In this document: positions 43,898 to 56,200 of the stretch, piece after piece | Layout: every line of letters begins with the position of its first letter | Position numbering within the stretch: position 1 is the first letter of the stretch | Source of the DNA: Ambrosia x helenae | Lineage: Eukaryota; Streptophyta; Magnoliopsida; Asterales; Asteraceae | NCBI GenBank assembly: GCA_030844895.1 | Contig: CM061233.1 | Span: 30,934,310 to 30,998,309 of the forward strand | Direction: 5' to 3' | Length of the DNA stretch: 64,000 nt | Notes under the pieces: model-generated | Seen by the model: only the letters and a program-made list of their open reading frames with translations | Databases searched by the model: none | What the model was told of the DNA's origin: nothing | Translations under genes and position numbers: made by a program

Positions 43898-44833
43898 ATG
43901 TCTCCACGTCACAACACTCGCATTAACAGTGGTGACAATCATAAGGAAGGGAACAGCAACCACAACCCCGACCACAACACTAACCACAACAATGGAGGTG
44001 ATGCCCAACTAGCTGCGATTATTTCCCAACAATTGGCGCAACAAATCACAACTCTGGTTTCTAACTTATTGACTCAAGACATCCAAATGGGTGGGAATGG
44101 CAATGGAAATGGCGTTGGAAAACACGAAAGGAACAGGACCTTAGTTCGAAAAGGCAAGAAAACAAGTATTGTGGCCGCATTAACTACCAAGAATCAGAAA
44201 CGTAAGACCAGGGATCCTGATGTAAACCTCACTACCCAAGTTTCTAACAAGAAGCCTTATACAAGAAACTTTCCATTGTGTAACACATGCAATCGACATC
44301 ATCTCACTGTTTCAGCGTGTCGCTTGTGCACCAATTGTGGTAGGTATGGCCATCTGGTCAACACATGTCGCGAGACCCCAAACCCTAATCAACCCACCAA
44401 CCCGGCTACTTTGGAAGAAGCAAAGCGGTTGGCTGCCACCTTAACAGATAACCATGTAAAGGCAGGAACCCTAACCCGGAAAGGGGAGAAGAAAACTGTT
44501 GCAAAAGATACTCCCCATCATGCCGTTAAAATCAAAACTGAGGCCTCAACCAACGGAAAGCGCAAGGCCAGAAATTTTGCAAAAGACACCACTACCCCAC
44601 CCAACAAGAAACAATACCGCGGGAAGCTACCTAAGTGTGACACCTGCCAGTATCACCATCTAACCCAAGTGCCCTGCCGTCAGTGTACCAATTGTCAAAG
44701 GTATGGACATCTTGCGGATGCTTGCCGAATTCCTGCTACAAACGCTCTTGATGCTCCAATTAACCCACTTGAGACCCTCCAGCTACTTAACAGCAAACTC
44801 TACCATCTGAATGATGTCTATTTTTCTCTTTAA
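43898..44833 (+). CDS. C2 gag-like protein with two Cys-rich zinc knuckles, 311 residues
   Basis: Open from the ATG at 43898 (MSPRHNTRINSGDNHK) to 44833 without a stop. The N-terminus is Asn/His-rich, followed by a short helical segment (AIISQQLAQQITTLVSN). Two copies of a Cys/His-rich module follow: around 44275-44370 (CNTCNRHHLT, then CRLCTNCGRYGHLVNTC) and 44636-44735 (CDTCQYHHLT, then CRQCTNCQRYGHLADAC). Each ends in a CX2CX4HX4C knuckle. They lie about 120 residues apart and look like an internal duplication. The capsid domain of a full gypsy gag is missing. RNA binding and packaging is the likely role. Protease, RT and integrase are absent. Confidence 0.7.
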   Translation: MSPRHNTRINSGDNHKEGNSNHNPDHNTNHNNGGDAQLAAIISQQLAQQITTLVSNLLTQDIQMGGNGNGNGVGKHERNRTLVRKGKKTSIVAALTTKNQKRKTRDPDVNLTTQVSNKKPYTRNFPLCNTCNRHHLTVSACRLCTNCGRYGHLVNTCRETPNPNQPTNPATLEEAKRLAATLTDNHVKAGTLTRKGEKKTVAKDTPHHAVKIKTEASTNGKRKARNFAKDTTTPPNKKQYRGKLPKCDTCQYHHLTQVPCRQCTNCQRYGHLADACRIPATNALDAPINPLETLQLLNSKLYHLNDVYFSL

Positions 44834-45271
44834 TTCCATGTATTGACATTTTATTTTCAAGTAATAAAATTCGAGTATTATTATAACATCTGTGTGCATG
44901 CTTGTTTGAATGTGAACTAATTGCTATATCTATGATCATACTTGCTTACTTGTATGACAGTTAGTTGACTACCAAACAACCTACTTAACGATTGGTAGAG
45001 GTCATCATGTCTTTCCAACAGTCGGGAGAGGCCCTACCACCTGCTCAACGACTGGTGGAGACTATCAGACCTGCTCAACAATCAATAGAGTCATAAAAGG
45101 ACGCAAAACCCTAATGTAAGGTAAATTGGTAATTACGGTCCGGAACGTAATCATGAATTTACAGGTACGTTAAGGTAGTGTGAAATTTTATCAAGGTTTC
45201 CGGTGGTTGACCAATTGTAAACCTAGTGTTTCTCTTAACTTCGGGACGAAGTTCCTAAAAGTAGGGGAGAC
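44834..45271 (+). other. C2 3' noncoding region with 30-bp repeat and polypurine tract
   Basis: Four 30-bp units at 44986, 45016, 45046 and 45076, open in one frame and ending at the same taa as in C1. Then a conserved segment (ggtccggaacgtaatcatg) and the polypurine tract aaaagtaggggagac ending at 45271. Confidence 0.8.
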
Positions 45272-45449
45272 TGTAACATCGCAAAAATTTTCACCAAATT
45301 TATATACGAAGAAGCCCTTATTTTATCCTTTATGTGCCCAAGTCTATATTTATTTTTCCTAACTCACAACCTATATGTATATATATATATAAATGTATAT
45401 ATATAATAATAATAATAATAATTATTATTATTATAATTCAGTTTTATAA

Positions 45450-45485
<36 letters not shown>

Positions 45486-47908
45486 TTGAACAGAACGGGC
45501 AGCAGGCCAGATCCACAACCAAACCAATCCCCTCCTTTGGAAAACTTCGAGCACAGGTAGCCCAAGCCCAGATCAGATAAAGACCCGGCCCAAAACACCC
45601 TCCTCCCCCTCTACTTTTTTTAAAAAAAAAATTGTGTTTCATCCGGGTTTCGAACTCGAGTCACACCACACACACACCACGCCTCAACCACTGCTCCATG
45701 TTGCCTATTGTGATGAGATTAGGAACTTTATGTATTTAACACTTTCTTGAAATGGATCTGTTCTCCTTCCTTGTTCGCGATCAGCAGCAGCATAACCATA
45801 TTTTTTTTTTAAATTCGTAAATGGCCATATTAAGCCAAGTTTAATTATCGTTGACCTTTGATACGTGATTTTCGGCCTATTCATCATCAATTACACGTTA
45901 ATTATCAATTAATCAATACCAAAAATATGAAGGACGCGTGAGGCATTCAATGGTGGTCAATGGTTTCCAATTCGATCACCCGGGTCACAATACTATAAAT
46001 TGATCCTTCCCAAGCAAGCACAACTCGCCATTATCTCTTTCTCCATCCCCAATTCCACTTAAAATCTTCTGTTTTAGTGATGTTCTTCGCGTTTTGACTT
46101 TTAGAGTTGACCAACCATTCGTATACGAATCGTATCTGTAAGTTGAATTTTTTTTATGGGTTTTGTTTATCGGCACCTATACAACAGAAACCCTAAGGTT
46201 AATCGGGTTTAGGTTGTGTGGATTGACCGATTGGAATTATTAGGGCTCGAAAATGTGGATTTGGGGAAGAACATCAAGAACAATTAACATATTTAATTTA
46301 AACAAACTAAAATCAGACACAACCACTGGTCTGGACCAAGTGGTTGTGCTTGGTGTTTGCTAGCCTGTCCACACGGGTTTGAAACCCAGCAGTGGCAACC
46401 TTTTTTTCCTCCTTTTTTTTAACAATCAAATAACTATATATAATATATATATTACATTTAAACTTATAAATTCACTTATAAATATCAAAACCCTTTTATA
46501 AATTCTAAAAAAATTATTTTTAGCAAATCTGATGTCAAAGCTTTATCTACAATTTTTATTTTTCTGAAATTCATTTATTTAATATTTATAACAATTAAAT
46601 CAATTTTACACTATTATATTTATAAAAATCCATTAAAATATCAAAACGATCTTATAAATTTCCACAAAAATTATCCTAAGTTTTTATAACATTAAACTTT
46701 TCAGAAATGATTTTTATTTCTGAAAAATCATTTATTTAGTATTTTTAATCAATTTTTGTTAGTTTTAATCATAATTAAATCATAATAAATCCAATTTTTA
46801 ATATTTTTGCACCAAAATTTTATACAAATTATTTCTGACATTTAGAACAGAAATATAAATTTTAAACTTATAATTCTTTAATTTTAATATTTTTAAATAT
46901 TAAAGTTAGATTTTGACAATTTGTTATAAATAGAATTAATATTCTATTTTAAAGAAAATAATTTTATAAAAATTATTTTTATGCTTTAAACACATTATTG
47001 TGACCATCCTAAATTTAAATTTCATAAAAAGACTTTTGGTTACCTATTTACTAAATTTCTCTCAATTGGCGAATATTTTAAATATTAATCAAACGAGCAA
47101 TTATCCCCAATTCGAGGCCCTAGAACATATACATTTGTAGATAGACTTAGACTTATTTATTACCTCATTATAGGGTGATACTTGATACATTTGGGCAACA
47201 CCATTTGGCAATTTTTCAACAGATATAACATTTTACCAAGGTGAGTTTTACATAGCCCCTTTTCTATTTATCACCATTTTTGGGGTGAAACATGTTACAA
47301 CATCATTTATGCAATTCAATCATCAATGTGTCTATGTGTTTTCTATGTTGCATTATGTCTTGAGCATGATTAGAGTAAGCACCATTCTAGCATAATCATT
47401 AACTCCGTACAAGCCGACGGTATACATTGATAGATCTATTGGACTGACAATCCCACCCGGATACGTGCCTCCTACAAAGGTAGCGTGGGTGTTTGTTATC
47501 GTATAACATATTCAAGTGAACCATGAGCGTATGGGATGTATCATATTATAACAGTCACCAGGGTTGGTTATGCACTCGATTTATTTCTAGTATGTTCTCA
47601 CATATGGGCTAGATTGACATGACACATGAATTGCACAACATTTTTATTCATTTTATTATCAAAAACCTATGTAATTCTCACCAACTTTTGTTGACCCAAA
47701 ACATTTTCAACTTAACATGTTTCAGGTTCTATTTGCTTGAAGATTTGAATTGATGCTTGAAGATATGTGTATAGTTTTATTCAATTTGATGTACAATTGT
47801 ATGTAATTCATTTAAATTATTTAATGGAATTTATTATTCACCATGAGCTACTGAACAATCATCAATACGTGACATCCCGATGTTTCCGCCATTGGTTGGG
47901 GTGTTACA
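45272..47908 (+). repeat. 3' LTR of C2 (2637 bp)
   Basis: Partner of 40771-43370. TATA at 45994. The plus-strand B-box reads GGTTTGAAACC, a CpG to TpG change from the 5' copy. Confidence 0.93.
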
Positions 47909-47913
47909 CATCT

Positions 47914-49317
47914 GATGATTGTGAGTGCAAGTGTGATTGTGCATTGATGGCTGCTGCTAAGGTATCTCCTCAAATTCTTAAGCATTTATGTTCTGACAAA
48001 TGTGTGATAGCATTTGCTAACATCAAAGAGGTGAATGAAAACCTTAGAAAGAAAATTTTAGATGATGAAGTTAAATTTGAGAAACTTTCAAAAGAATTAA
48101 AAACAAATTTAACTGAAAAAGAGTCTGAAATAAGCAGCTTAAAACATGAAGCAACCATAACCAAAGACCAGCTCCAAACTATGATAACAAAATATCAGAG
48201 TTGTAAAAGTGAGCTTGAGTCCACCCAAGTCGAATGTCAGAAATGGGTGGAATCATGTAGAGGTTTTGAAATGCTGCTCAACAAACAAACCAAAAGTCAT
48301 GTGAAGTTTGGTTTTGGTTTTGAAACCACTGCTCCAGCTTTTGAAAACACTGACAAAAGGGATCAAAAGTTAGTTGAGATAGTACCAACAAATTTGAAGG
48401 GTCAAGAGATTAAAATCACTGAACCAAATGGTAAGAAAATTGTTCTAGAAAAACCAGAAGGTTCCTCATCATTCACTGAACTTGAAAATTATGAATTTAA
48501 ACCTACTTGGTCTGATGAGTGTGGTACTCTCGAGAACTTTAAACCTGTTGATTTCAAAACTCCTGAAGGAAAGACAGCACCTCAGGCAAAGATCATCCCC
48601 TTGAAAAATCTTCCAGCAGATGCTCACACATCTGCTGAAAAGAAGGTTGAAAAAGGGAAGAAGAAAGAAAAGTCTGTCCACTTGTTCTGTGATTTCTGTG
48701 AAAAGAAGAATCATGTCACTAAAAACTGTTTTCTTCTAAAAGCATATGATATTAACAAAGGAACAAGTGCATGTGATTCCAAAGCCACATGTTCAATATG
48801 TGGGAAAAAGAATCAAAAAACCAAAGAGTGCTTGTATCTCAAAAATTTTGATGTCAAAATACAAGAGTACAAGGCTAAAACTCTTGCAAGTCAGGTGGTG
48901 AGTACTTCAAAAGGAAAGCCCAAACAGACTTTCACTCCTGTCCAAACATCTGTTACTAAAAGTCTTGAAACATCTGCTCCTAGGGATGTCCAAGTAACAG
49001 ATGCTCCACCCACAAGCAAGTACCCAACAGGATATGGACAACCACCATGTCATAATCTGTCACATGTTTATGAGGAGCCAAAAAGACCTTCTAAACCAAG
49101 AGTGAACATAAATCCCTATGGGTATTATCATCTGTCTGGAAGTGATCGAACAACTGTTGCCCCAAGTGTTGACATTCAAGCACTTGCAAATGGTCAGCAA
49201 CAGTTGTTGAACTTGATTCAAAAACTAGTTCAAACCACTGATCATCTTCCAAAGCTTGAGTCTAAAAAGTCTGAGGACCCATCCAAAGCCAACCTGGCTT
49301 TGGACACTCACCAAAAC
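47914..49317 (+). pseudogene. A gag, C-terminal part with two zinc-finger-like motifs
   Basis: Resumes A gag after C2 with a Cys-rich entry (DDCECKCDCALMAAAK). A long coiled-coil region with Lys/Glu heptads follows, including KKILDDEVKFEKLSKEL and ESEISSLKHE. A CDFCEKKNHVTKNC finger near 48690-48730 keeps CX2CX4HX4C. A second one near 48790-48830 reads CSICGKKNQKTKEC with Gln at the His position. It ends with a Pro/Thr-rich linker and DLPKLE-type tail up to the stop at 49318. B gag has a shorter related tail. Open apart from the terminal stop. Confidence 0.85.
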
Positions 49318-49338
49318 TAATTCATTACTGCTGTGTAG

Positions 49339-50931
49339 GGAGCTTCTGCTTGTTTAGATAGTCTTTGGTATGTAGATAGTGGAGGCTCCAGGCACATGAC
49401 AGGATGTAGAGCCCTTCTTCTGGACTTCTTAGCTCATGGAGGGGGTGATATATCCTTTGGTAATGATTCAAAAGGTAAGGTGTTGGGTTCAGGGACTGTT
49501 CAGGCTGGGAAACTCAAGTTTGAAAATGTCAATCTTTTTGATAATCTTAAATTTAATCCCCTTAGTGTTTCATAAATGAGTGACAAAGGTTAAGGCTCAT
49601 TCTTCATTAAGAAAACTTGTAAGATTATTAGGCCAGAAGTGGTGAAAAAGATTGATACCATCATTGCTGAGAGCAAAGCACAACTTGTTGCTCATAGAAG
49701 TGGCAATGTGTATGTTGTTGATATGTTAAAGGACAATCCTATGGCAAATGTCTGTTTGTTTTCTTCTGCCTCCACAAAGGAGACAGAATTGTGGCATAGG
49801 AGACTGGGTCATACCAACCTTCAAACTATCAACACACTCTCCAAACAAAGTCTTGTCAAAGGCTTACCATCAAAAGAATTCAAATGTGATGAGCATTGTG
49901 TTTCCTGTTTAAAAGGAAAACAACATAAAAGCTCTTACAAATCCATTGATGAGTCCAAAACAAGTCAATGTCTACAATTGTTGCACATGGACTTGTTTGG
50001 CCCTGTTAAAATCATGAGTCTAAGAAGAAAAAGATTTTGTCTTGTCATAGTTGATGATTTTTCTAGGTTTACATGGACTTACTTTTTACACTCTAAGGAT
50101 GAGACTGCAGGTATTTTGAAGGACTTTGTCACCAAAGTTGAAAAATAATATGACTTGCCAGTAAAAGTCTTTAGAAGTGACAATGGAACAAAGTTTAAAA
50201 ATAAGGAGTTGGATGACTTCTGTGTGTCAAAAGGGATTGTGAGGCAGTACAGCATCCCAAGAACACCAGAGCAAAATGGGGTGGTTGAGAGGAAAAATAG
50301 AACTCTTATAGAAGCTGCAAGAACCATGCTTGCAGATTCTGGTTTGCCACTGTCCTTCTGGGCAGAAGCTGTAAACACTGCTTGCTATGTTCAAAACAGA
50401 GTTTTGATCAACCCAAGACATCAAAAAACTGCTTATGAAATTTTGTTCAAGATCAAACCATTAATCTCATTTTTCAAAATCTTTGGCTGCCCATGTTTCA
50501 TTTTAAATCTCAAAGATTCCATTTCAAAATTTGCAGCCAAAGTAGATTGTGGTTATTTTCTGGGATATTCTTCTACTACCAAGGCCTATAAAGTGTTTAA
50601 CACAAAGACCAAGACAATGGAAGAAACTCTGAATGTAAAGTTCAATGAACTTTCATCCCTAAAAATCCCAGCAAATCCTGCTGAATTGTTTGATTTAGAT
50701 AAATTCAAATTTGAAGATATCACTGTTAAAACTAACAATGCAGGTACTCCACAATCTCCACAACAAGATTACAGAACTGATGTTGTGATCCCCAGTCACT
50801 ATAAAATCTATTCTGCATCAGAGAAAGCAGCTGTTCAAAACAACTGTCAAAACTCTGTCACAGCTGAGTCAACTACTGTTGGCCAGTCTTATCCTCAAAC
50901 CACTGCCTCACCTCTCACAACCACTGTACAA
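49339..50931 (+). pseudogene. A protease and integrase
   Basis: Protease motif WYVDSGGSRHMTG lies near 49366-49400; the usual DSGAS reads DSGGS. Stops at 49318, 49336, 49573, 49591 and 50146 break the reading, which otherwise stays in one frame. The zinc domain (LWHRRLGHTN, CVSCLKGKQH) and integrase core follow, with Asp 49990-49992, Asp 50179-50181 and Glu 50287-50289, spacing 62 and 35 residues. SDNGTEF has become SDNGTKF. The C-terminal part includes FGCPCFILN and the DCGYFLGYSS block, up to a stop at 50932. Confidence 0.92.
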
Positions 50932-51018
50932 TAATCTGTTCACAAAAGTCAGTCCAGTTTTACACCACTTGGACCCATTCCCCCACTTCCATTTCAAACA
51001 TCTGATGGCACTACAGAA

Positions 51019-52743
51019 GTGCAAACAGATGTTACAACAACAGAGTCACCAAACCTCTGTCCTTCACATCAAAATGCCATCATACCATATCAGGGAGATC
51101 TAATCTACCTAAGAGCTCATCCACCAGACCAGATCATTGGCAACATCAAAGAGGGTGTGCTAACAAGAAGCCAATCCTCCAATATTTGTCTTTTTGCAGG
51201 GTTCCTATCTCTCACACAACCTGTCAAGTACCAAGAGGCACTAAAAGACAACAGTTGGGTACAAGCTATGCAAGAAGAGCTCCTTCAGTTCAAAACACAA
51301 CAAGTATGGGAACTTGTACCACTGCCTAAGGATGTTTGTCCAATAGGTACAAAGTGGGTCTTCAAAAACAAAACTGATGAATGGGGTATTGTTGTCAAGA
51401 ATAAATCCAGGCTTGTGGTTCAAGGCTTCAGACAAGAAGAAGGAATAGACTATGATGAAACATTTGCTCCTGTAGCAAGGTTAGAAGCTATTCGACTCTT
51501 TCTAGCCTTTGCTGTCAACCACAACATCAAGGTGTATCAAAAGGATATCAAATGTGCCTTCCTATATGGCAAAATTCAGGAGGAGGTCTATGAATGTCAA
51601 CCACCTGGTTTTGAAGACACATTCCATCCTGATCATGTCTACAAGCTTAATAAAGCTTTGTATGGACTCAAGCAAGCACCATGGGCCTGGTATGAAACTC
51701 TTTCCACTTTTCTCTTATCCATTGGTTTCACAAGAGGTAAAATTGATAAAACCTTATTTTTGAAATGGAGAGGGAAAGATTTAATGATTGTTCAAATATA
51801 TGTGGATGACAACATTTTTGGATCCACATGTAACAAAATGTGTGAAGAGTTTAGGGAACTCATGACAGCAGAGTTTGAAATGAGTGCTATGGGTGAACTT
51901 CAGTGTTTCCTTGGTCTCCAAGTGAAACAACTGCAAAATGGCACATTCATTCATCAAAATAAATATGTAAAGAATTTGTTAACAAGATTTGAGATGAATG
52001 ACTGTAAGCCATGTAGTACACCCATGAGTACAGTCAAGCTACTCACTATTGATGACAAGGATGAACTGGTTGACCAAACACATTACAGATGCATGATTGG
52101 GTCTTTATTGTACTTAACTGCATCTAGGCCAGACATTATGTTTGTCACTTGTGTTTGTGCAAGATTCCAGGCTTCACCCAAAAAGTCAAACCTTATTTCT
52201 GTGAAAAGGATATTCAGATACCTAAAAGGTGCTCCCACACTTGGTATCTGGTATCCTGCTAATGGAAACATTGAGCTTTCAGGTTATTCAGATAGTGATT
52301 TTGTTGGCTGTCACACCACAAGAAAGTCTACATCAGGAGGGTGCCAGTTTCTAGGGAATGCCTTAGTCTTATGGCAAAGCAAAAAGCAGGCAGTTGTTTC
52401 CACCTCAACAGCTGAGGCTGAATACATTGCTGCTGCAAGCTGTACAGCCCAACTCATGTGGCTTCAAAATCAATTGCTGGATTTTGGGATAACTGCATTA
52501 AAGACTCCACTCATGTTGGATAGTCAAGCTGCTGAAAATATCATCAAAAATCCAGTCTGTCACTCAACTACCAAACACATAGACATCAGACATCATTTTG
52601 TCAGGGATAGCTATGAAAAAGGTTTGATTTCTCTGCACCATGTTCCAAGAGAGGATCAGTTGGCAGATGTGTTGACAAAAGCTTTAAACACATCTACCTT
52701 TACAAATCTGATTTCTAGAATTGGTATGCTAAACATGGATTAA
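51019..52743 (+). pseudogene. A reverse transcriptase and RNase H (uninterrupted frame)
   Basis: Same frame as the upstream gag-pol, open from before 51019 to the stop at 52743. RT motifs: GTKWVFKNKTD, SRLVVQGFRQEEGIDY, KDIKCAFLYGK (normally MDVKSAF, so two changes beside the first catalytic Asp), QPPGFEDTFH, ALYGLKQAPWAWYE, and YVDD at 51799-51810. RNase H: DSDFVGC, STAEAEYIAAAS, and DVLTKAL near the end. It is complete in length, and contains the 17-residue segment B has lost. It is called a pseudogene because of upstream stops and altered core residues. Confidence 0.92.
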
Positions 52744-53250
52744 ACAACACAAATGTTTTTAATAAAAAGCATTAAAATGTTTTAGAAAATCAAAATTCAT
52801 CCTTAATAATAGCTTTTTGGTTGAAAAATCTGTTAAAAATAAAACAACCACTGTTTCATCCATTTTATCCACTGTTAGGTTGAAAAATCTGTTTCAAACC
52901 TCTGATCAGATAAAACAACTGTTTTATTATCCATATCTATATATATATATATCAATACATATATTTACAGATATCTATAATAATAATAATAATAAAAAAC
53001 AGCTGTTTGCATCAGCTGTTTGCCAAAACAGCTGTTCTCCACCAGATGTTTAACCATCAGATGTTTGCCACATCTGCTCCTACAAGCAGAGTTTTGGCCA
53101 CATCAGTGGTTTCACCAGAGCTTATAAAAACCCTGTTTTATCACAACAGTCGTTACACTCTCTCATTGTATTCAAAATACTGAAACCGCCTTCTTCATTC
53201 TCAAACCCTTAATCAAATTCCACTCACTCTCGCATTCGGAATCCATTACA
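52744..53250 (+). promoter_or_regulatory. A pol-to-3'ORF spacer with motif array and internal TATA box
   Basis: No coding signal. (TA)n and (TAA)n tracts at 52938-52995 are followed by cagctgtttg, cagctgtttgcc, cagctgttc, cagatgttt, cagatgtttgcc and catctgctc (53000-53080). TATAAAAA lies at 53123-53130 and a pyrimidine-rich leader (ctctctcattg, cttcttcattctc) leads to attacaATGG at 53251, about 120 bp after the TATA. This looks like a small plant promoter placed before the extra ORF. Confidence 0.5.
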
Positions 53251-56200
53251 ATGGATCTTCAAGATAAAGCCACCCACAATTATCTCCCATATCTGGTAAA
53301 AACAGATGAAAATACTCCATTCCATTCCACCATCGACATCATTTTAAAATCCAAATACCTGAAAATCCTAACCGCTGACGCCCCTATCTATCTTGATACT
53401 CTCCAAGAATTCTGGTTGAATGCTGAGGTTCTACTTCAAAACAAAAAAGCCTACTTCCATTATCTCAAAAATTGGTGAGACAAGTATCGTCATTACCCCT
53501 CAACTCATATCCACAACCTTCTCACTTAATGACCTGTCAGGTAAAGACTCTTTCCCTAAGGCAGAGCTTCACACAGAGTTTCAAGAAAGGGGTTATGATG
53601 CTCAGATGACTGGGTCAACACTTTTCAAAAAGTTTTTCCCGCCAGTCATGAAATTTTTCTTCCATACCCTCCTTCTCTGTGTCTCCGCTAAGTCCACTTC
53701 CTTTAATGAAATCCCATTGAGGATTCAGTACTTGGGCTATGCTATGTTGTCAGATTCTGACTTCAATTTATCCCAGGGATTGTTTATGGACTTAGTTTCA
53801 AATGTGAAAGCCATAAAGTCTGGGTCTAATAATGCTTTTCTAATTTACCCAAGAATTTTAAGTGTAATTCTTCAAAAGGTTTTACCAGAAAAAGATTTTA
53901 AAAAGGGTGAGTCTATGCAAATGAAGAGTTTAACTGATGAAACTTTCACAAGAATGTTGGGTTCAAACACCCAAGAAAAGGTATCAAAAGTGTCAAAAGT
54001 TTCCAAAACACAAACAAAGAGGACTAAGACAACAACTGTTGTCCAAACCACTGTTGTTTAGCCCACTGCTCCTGGTGATCATGGCACTACATCCAGTGCT
54101 ATGAAACCCACACCAGCCTTTCCAAAAGAAAACGTCCATCCAATAAAACCACCACTCAACCACAAAGGAGACTTCTGGAAGATGAGATACCAGAAGATAA
54201 CTCTGTTGCAACACAAAAGCAACTAGAAACCACTGTTGTTACTTCCTCACAACAGTTGGAAATATCTCCACCTGTCTAAACTCCTCATGCATCCTCACAA
54301 AAGGATCATGTTGAAAGCCAAGGGGAACCACATCATGATACATTTGAGTCACTTGGCCATATGTTCACAAGCCCCTCTCCCAGGGCTAATTCTCTTTTTA
54401 CTCCTCCACCTTCACCATCACATGTTCAACAAACCACGCAACCTCTGTTTGAGGCTATTGATAAAACTCAGGAAAAATCCCAGTTCCTCTCTTTCACCTA
54501 TCAATGAGAGTATACCTCCACAAGTGACTGGGACTGAGGAAATGCAATCAACCATCCCACAAGCAGAAGAGGAGGTTACACCCCTAGAGTTTAATGCAAC
54601 TCTAGGTGAGTTTTCAAGTGGAGCAGCCACTACTGATGTAGAGACCATTGTCTCACAACAGGACAGTGGTTACATAACTAAGACTCCCTTGATGGCAACA
54701 ACTGATGAGGCCAATATAGTGTCCCCAAAATCAGTTGGAAGTCCCCAGAACCAAGAAAAAGGGGCATCTGGTTCCCATCCTTTGGATTCACCTCCTAGAA
54801 CTGAACCAGTTACAACTACCACTGGTAGGAATTCAGATGATCCTATTAACTTAGGTGATGAGTTAAAATACCAAGAATTGACGGCCAGAGTCCAAACCAT
54901 TGAAACCTCTGTTGCTGATATCAAATCTGATGTCAAGTCAATATTGGAATCCTTGGCTACTCTCACCAAGAGTCAACCATCCACAGCTGATATTACTAGT
55001 GAGCTATGGAAATCTGTTTCTCCCATCATCATAGCTCACAGAAAACTAGCAGATCAAACTCATGAAACTTATATGGTAGAAATCAGAAACATGGTAAATG
55101 CTAGGTACAAAGATACCCATGCAGATATTCAGGCCATTAAAGACCATCTGCTGAAGACCACTGGCTTTGCCCCTACCACCATTCTCAGAGATGAAGATGA
55201 TGATGAATTCACAGCTGATGATGCCAAAAAGGGGGAGAGTGGCAGAGATAGATTGCCAAAGCTAGATCCCTTTGGTTATCCATCTTCACAAAAAGGTTAA
55301 TCAAAGTCTGCCAACAAGCTAGGGTCTACTCAAACAGCACCACAACAACAACAACAAACCAGCAAAGCTAAAGAAGTGGACAACTCTGCTAATGAAGAAG
55401 CTGAAAAAGCTACTGAAGATAAGCAAAAGAGGCTGACACTTTGGAAGTCAAGGAAGAGTTTTTGCTAAACCAGAAAAGGGAACAACAGCAGGAAGTTGAA
55501 GATGTGGGTTCCTCTAAAAGGAAGAAAATGCCTGCCAAACATACCAGACAACCACCATCCAAACTGGCTGTTAAAACCACTGCTGTCAAAACCACTGCTG
55601 CTATCCAAACCACTGATACCACCACAACATCTGAGCCTGTCATCACTATCACCAAACCTACATCTGAACCTACAACCACATCACCACCTAAATCCCAAAC
55701 ATCTGTTGGTCTTACTAAGGTGCAAACAGATGTTAACACCACGACTGCCTCTACACCACCATCACCAAAAATCTTGTACAAAAGGAAGAGGAAATCAACC
55801 TTTGTTGTACATGATGAAAACATACACACATCACCACTTACCACTTTAACGACACAATCCACACCTATATCAGCCATTCCACTTTCATCATTTTCACCAC
55901 ATACATCACAATTCACTTCCCATAGACCACCACCAACCATTACACCATTGGCTGTTCCGTATCCCCTTGAACTTGATCTACTCAAGGGGGAAATGCAATC
56001 CTTCTATAATACTGAACCACCATTTGAAAGATCTTTCCCTTCTCTTCCACATTTTCCTGTTCCCCTAAACATAGACACATATCTAAAATACAAGGCTGAA
56101 CAGGCAGATGCCATCATTAAAGAGAAATGCAAAGGGAAAGATGACAAGACTGCTCAGGGCATCCATTCAGCAGAGCTTAGCAAATTGAGAAGGATTGAAG

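Larger units (their letters stand above)
40771..47908 (+). mobile_element. Non-autonomous long-LTR element C2, inserted in A gag
   Basis: LTRs 40771-43370 (2600 bp) and 45272-47908 (2637 bp) are flanked by perfect catct duplications (40766-40770 and 47909-47913). Same family as C1 and D by ends, primer site, leader, 30-bp repeat and polypurine tract. The 1.9-kb interior encodes only a gag-like protein. The 5' LTR lacks a segment of about 30 bp present in the 3' LTR (near 42125 versus 46635). The LTRs show more point differences than in C1, so C2 is older. Confidence 0.93.

Noticed and set aside
47767..47913. Extended N-terminus of the A gag frame into C2
   Set aside because: These codons belong to the C2 LTR; the host reading starts at 47914.
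55410..55985. Minus-strand Val/Ser-rich open frame of 191 residues
   Set aside because: Antisense shadow of the Thr/Pro-rich part of A's extra ORF.
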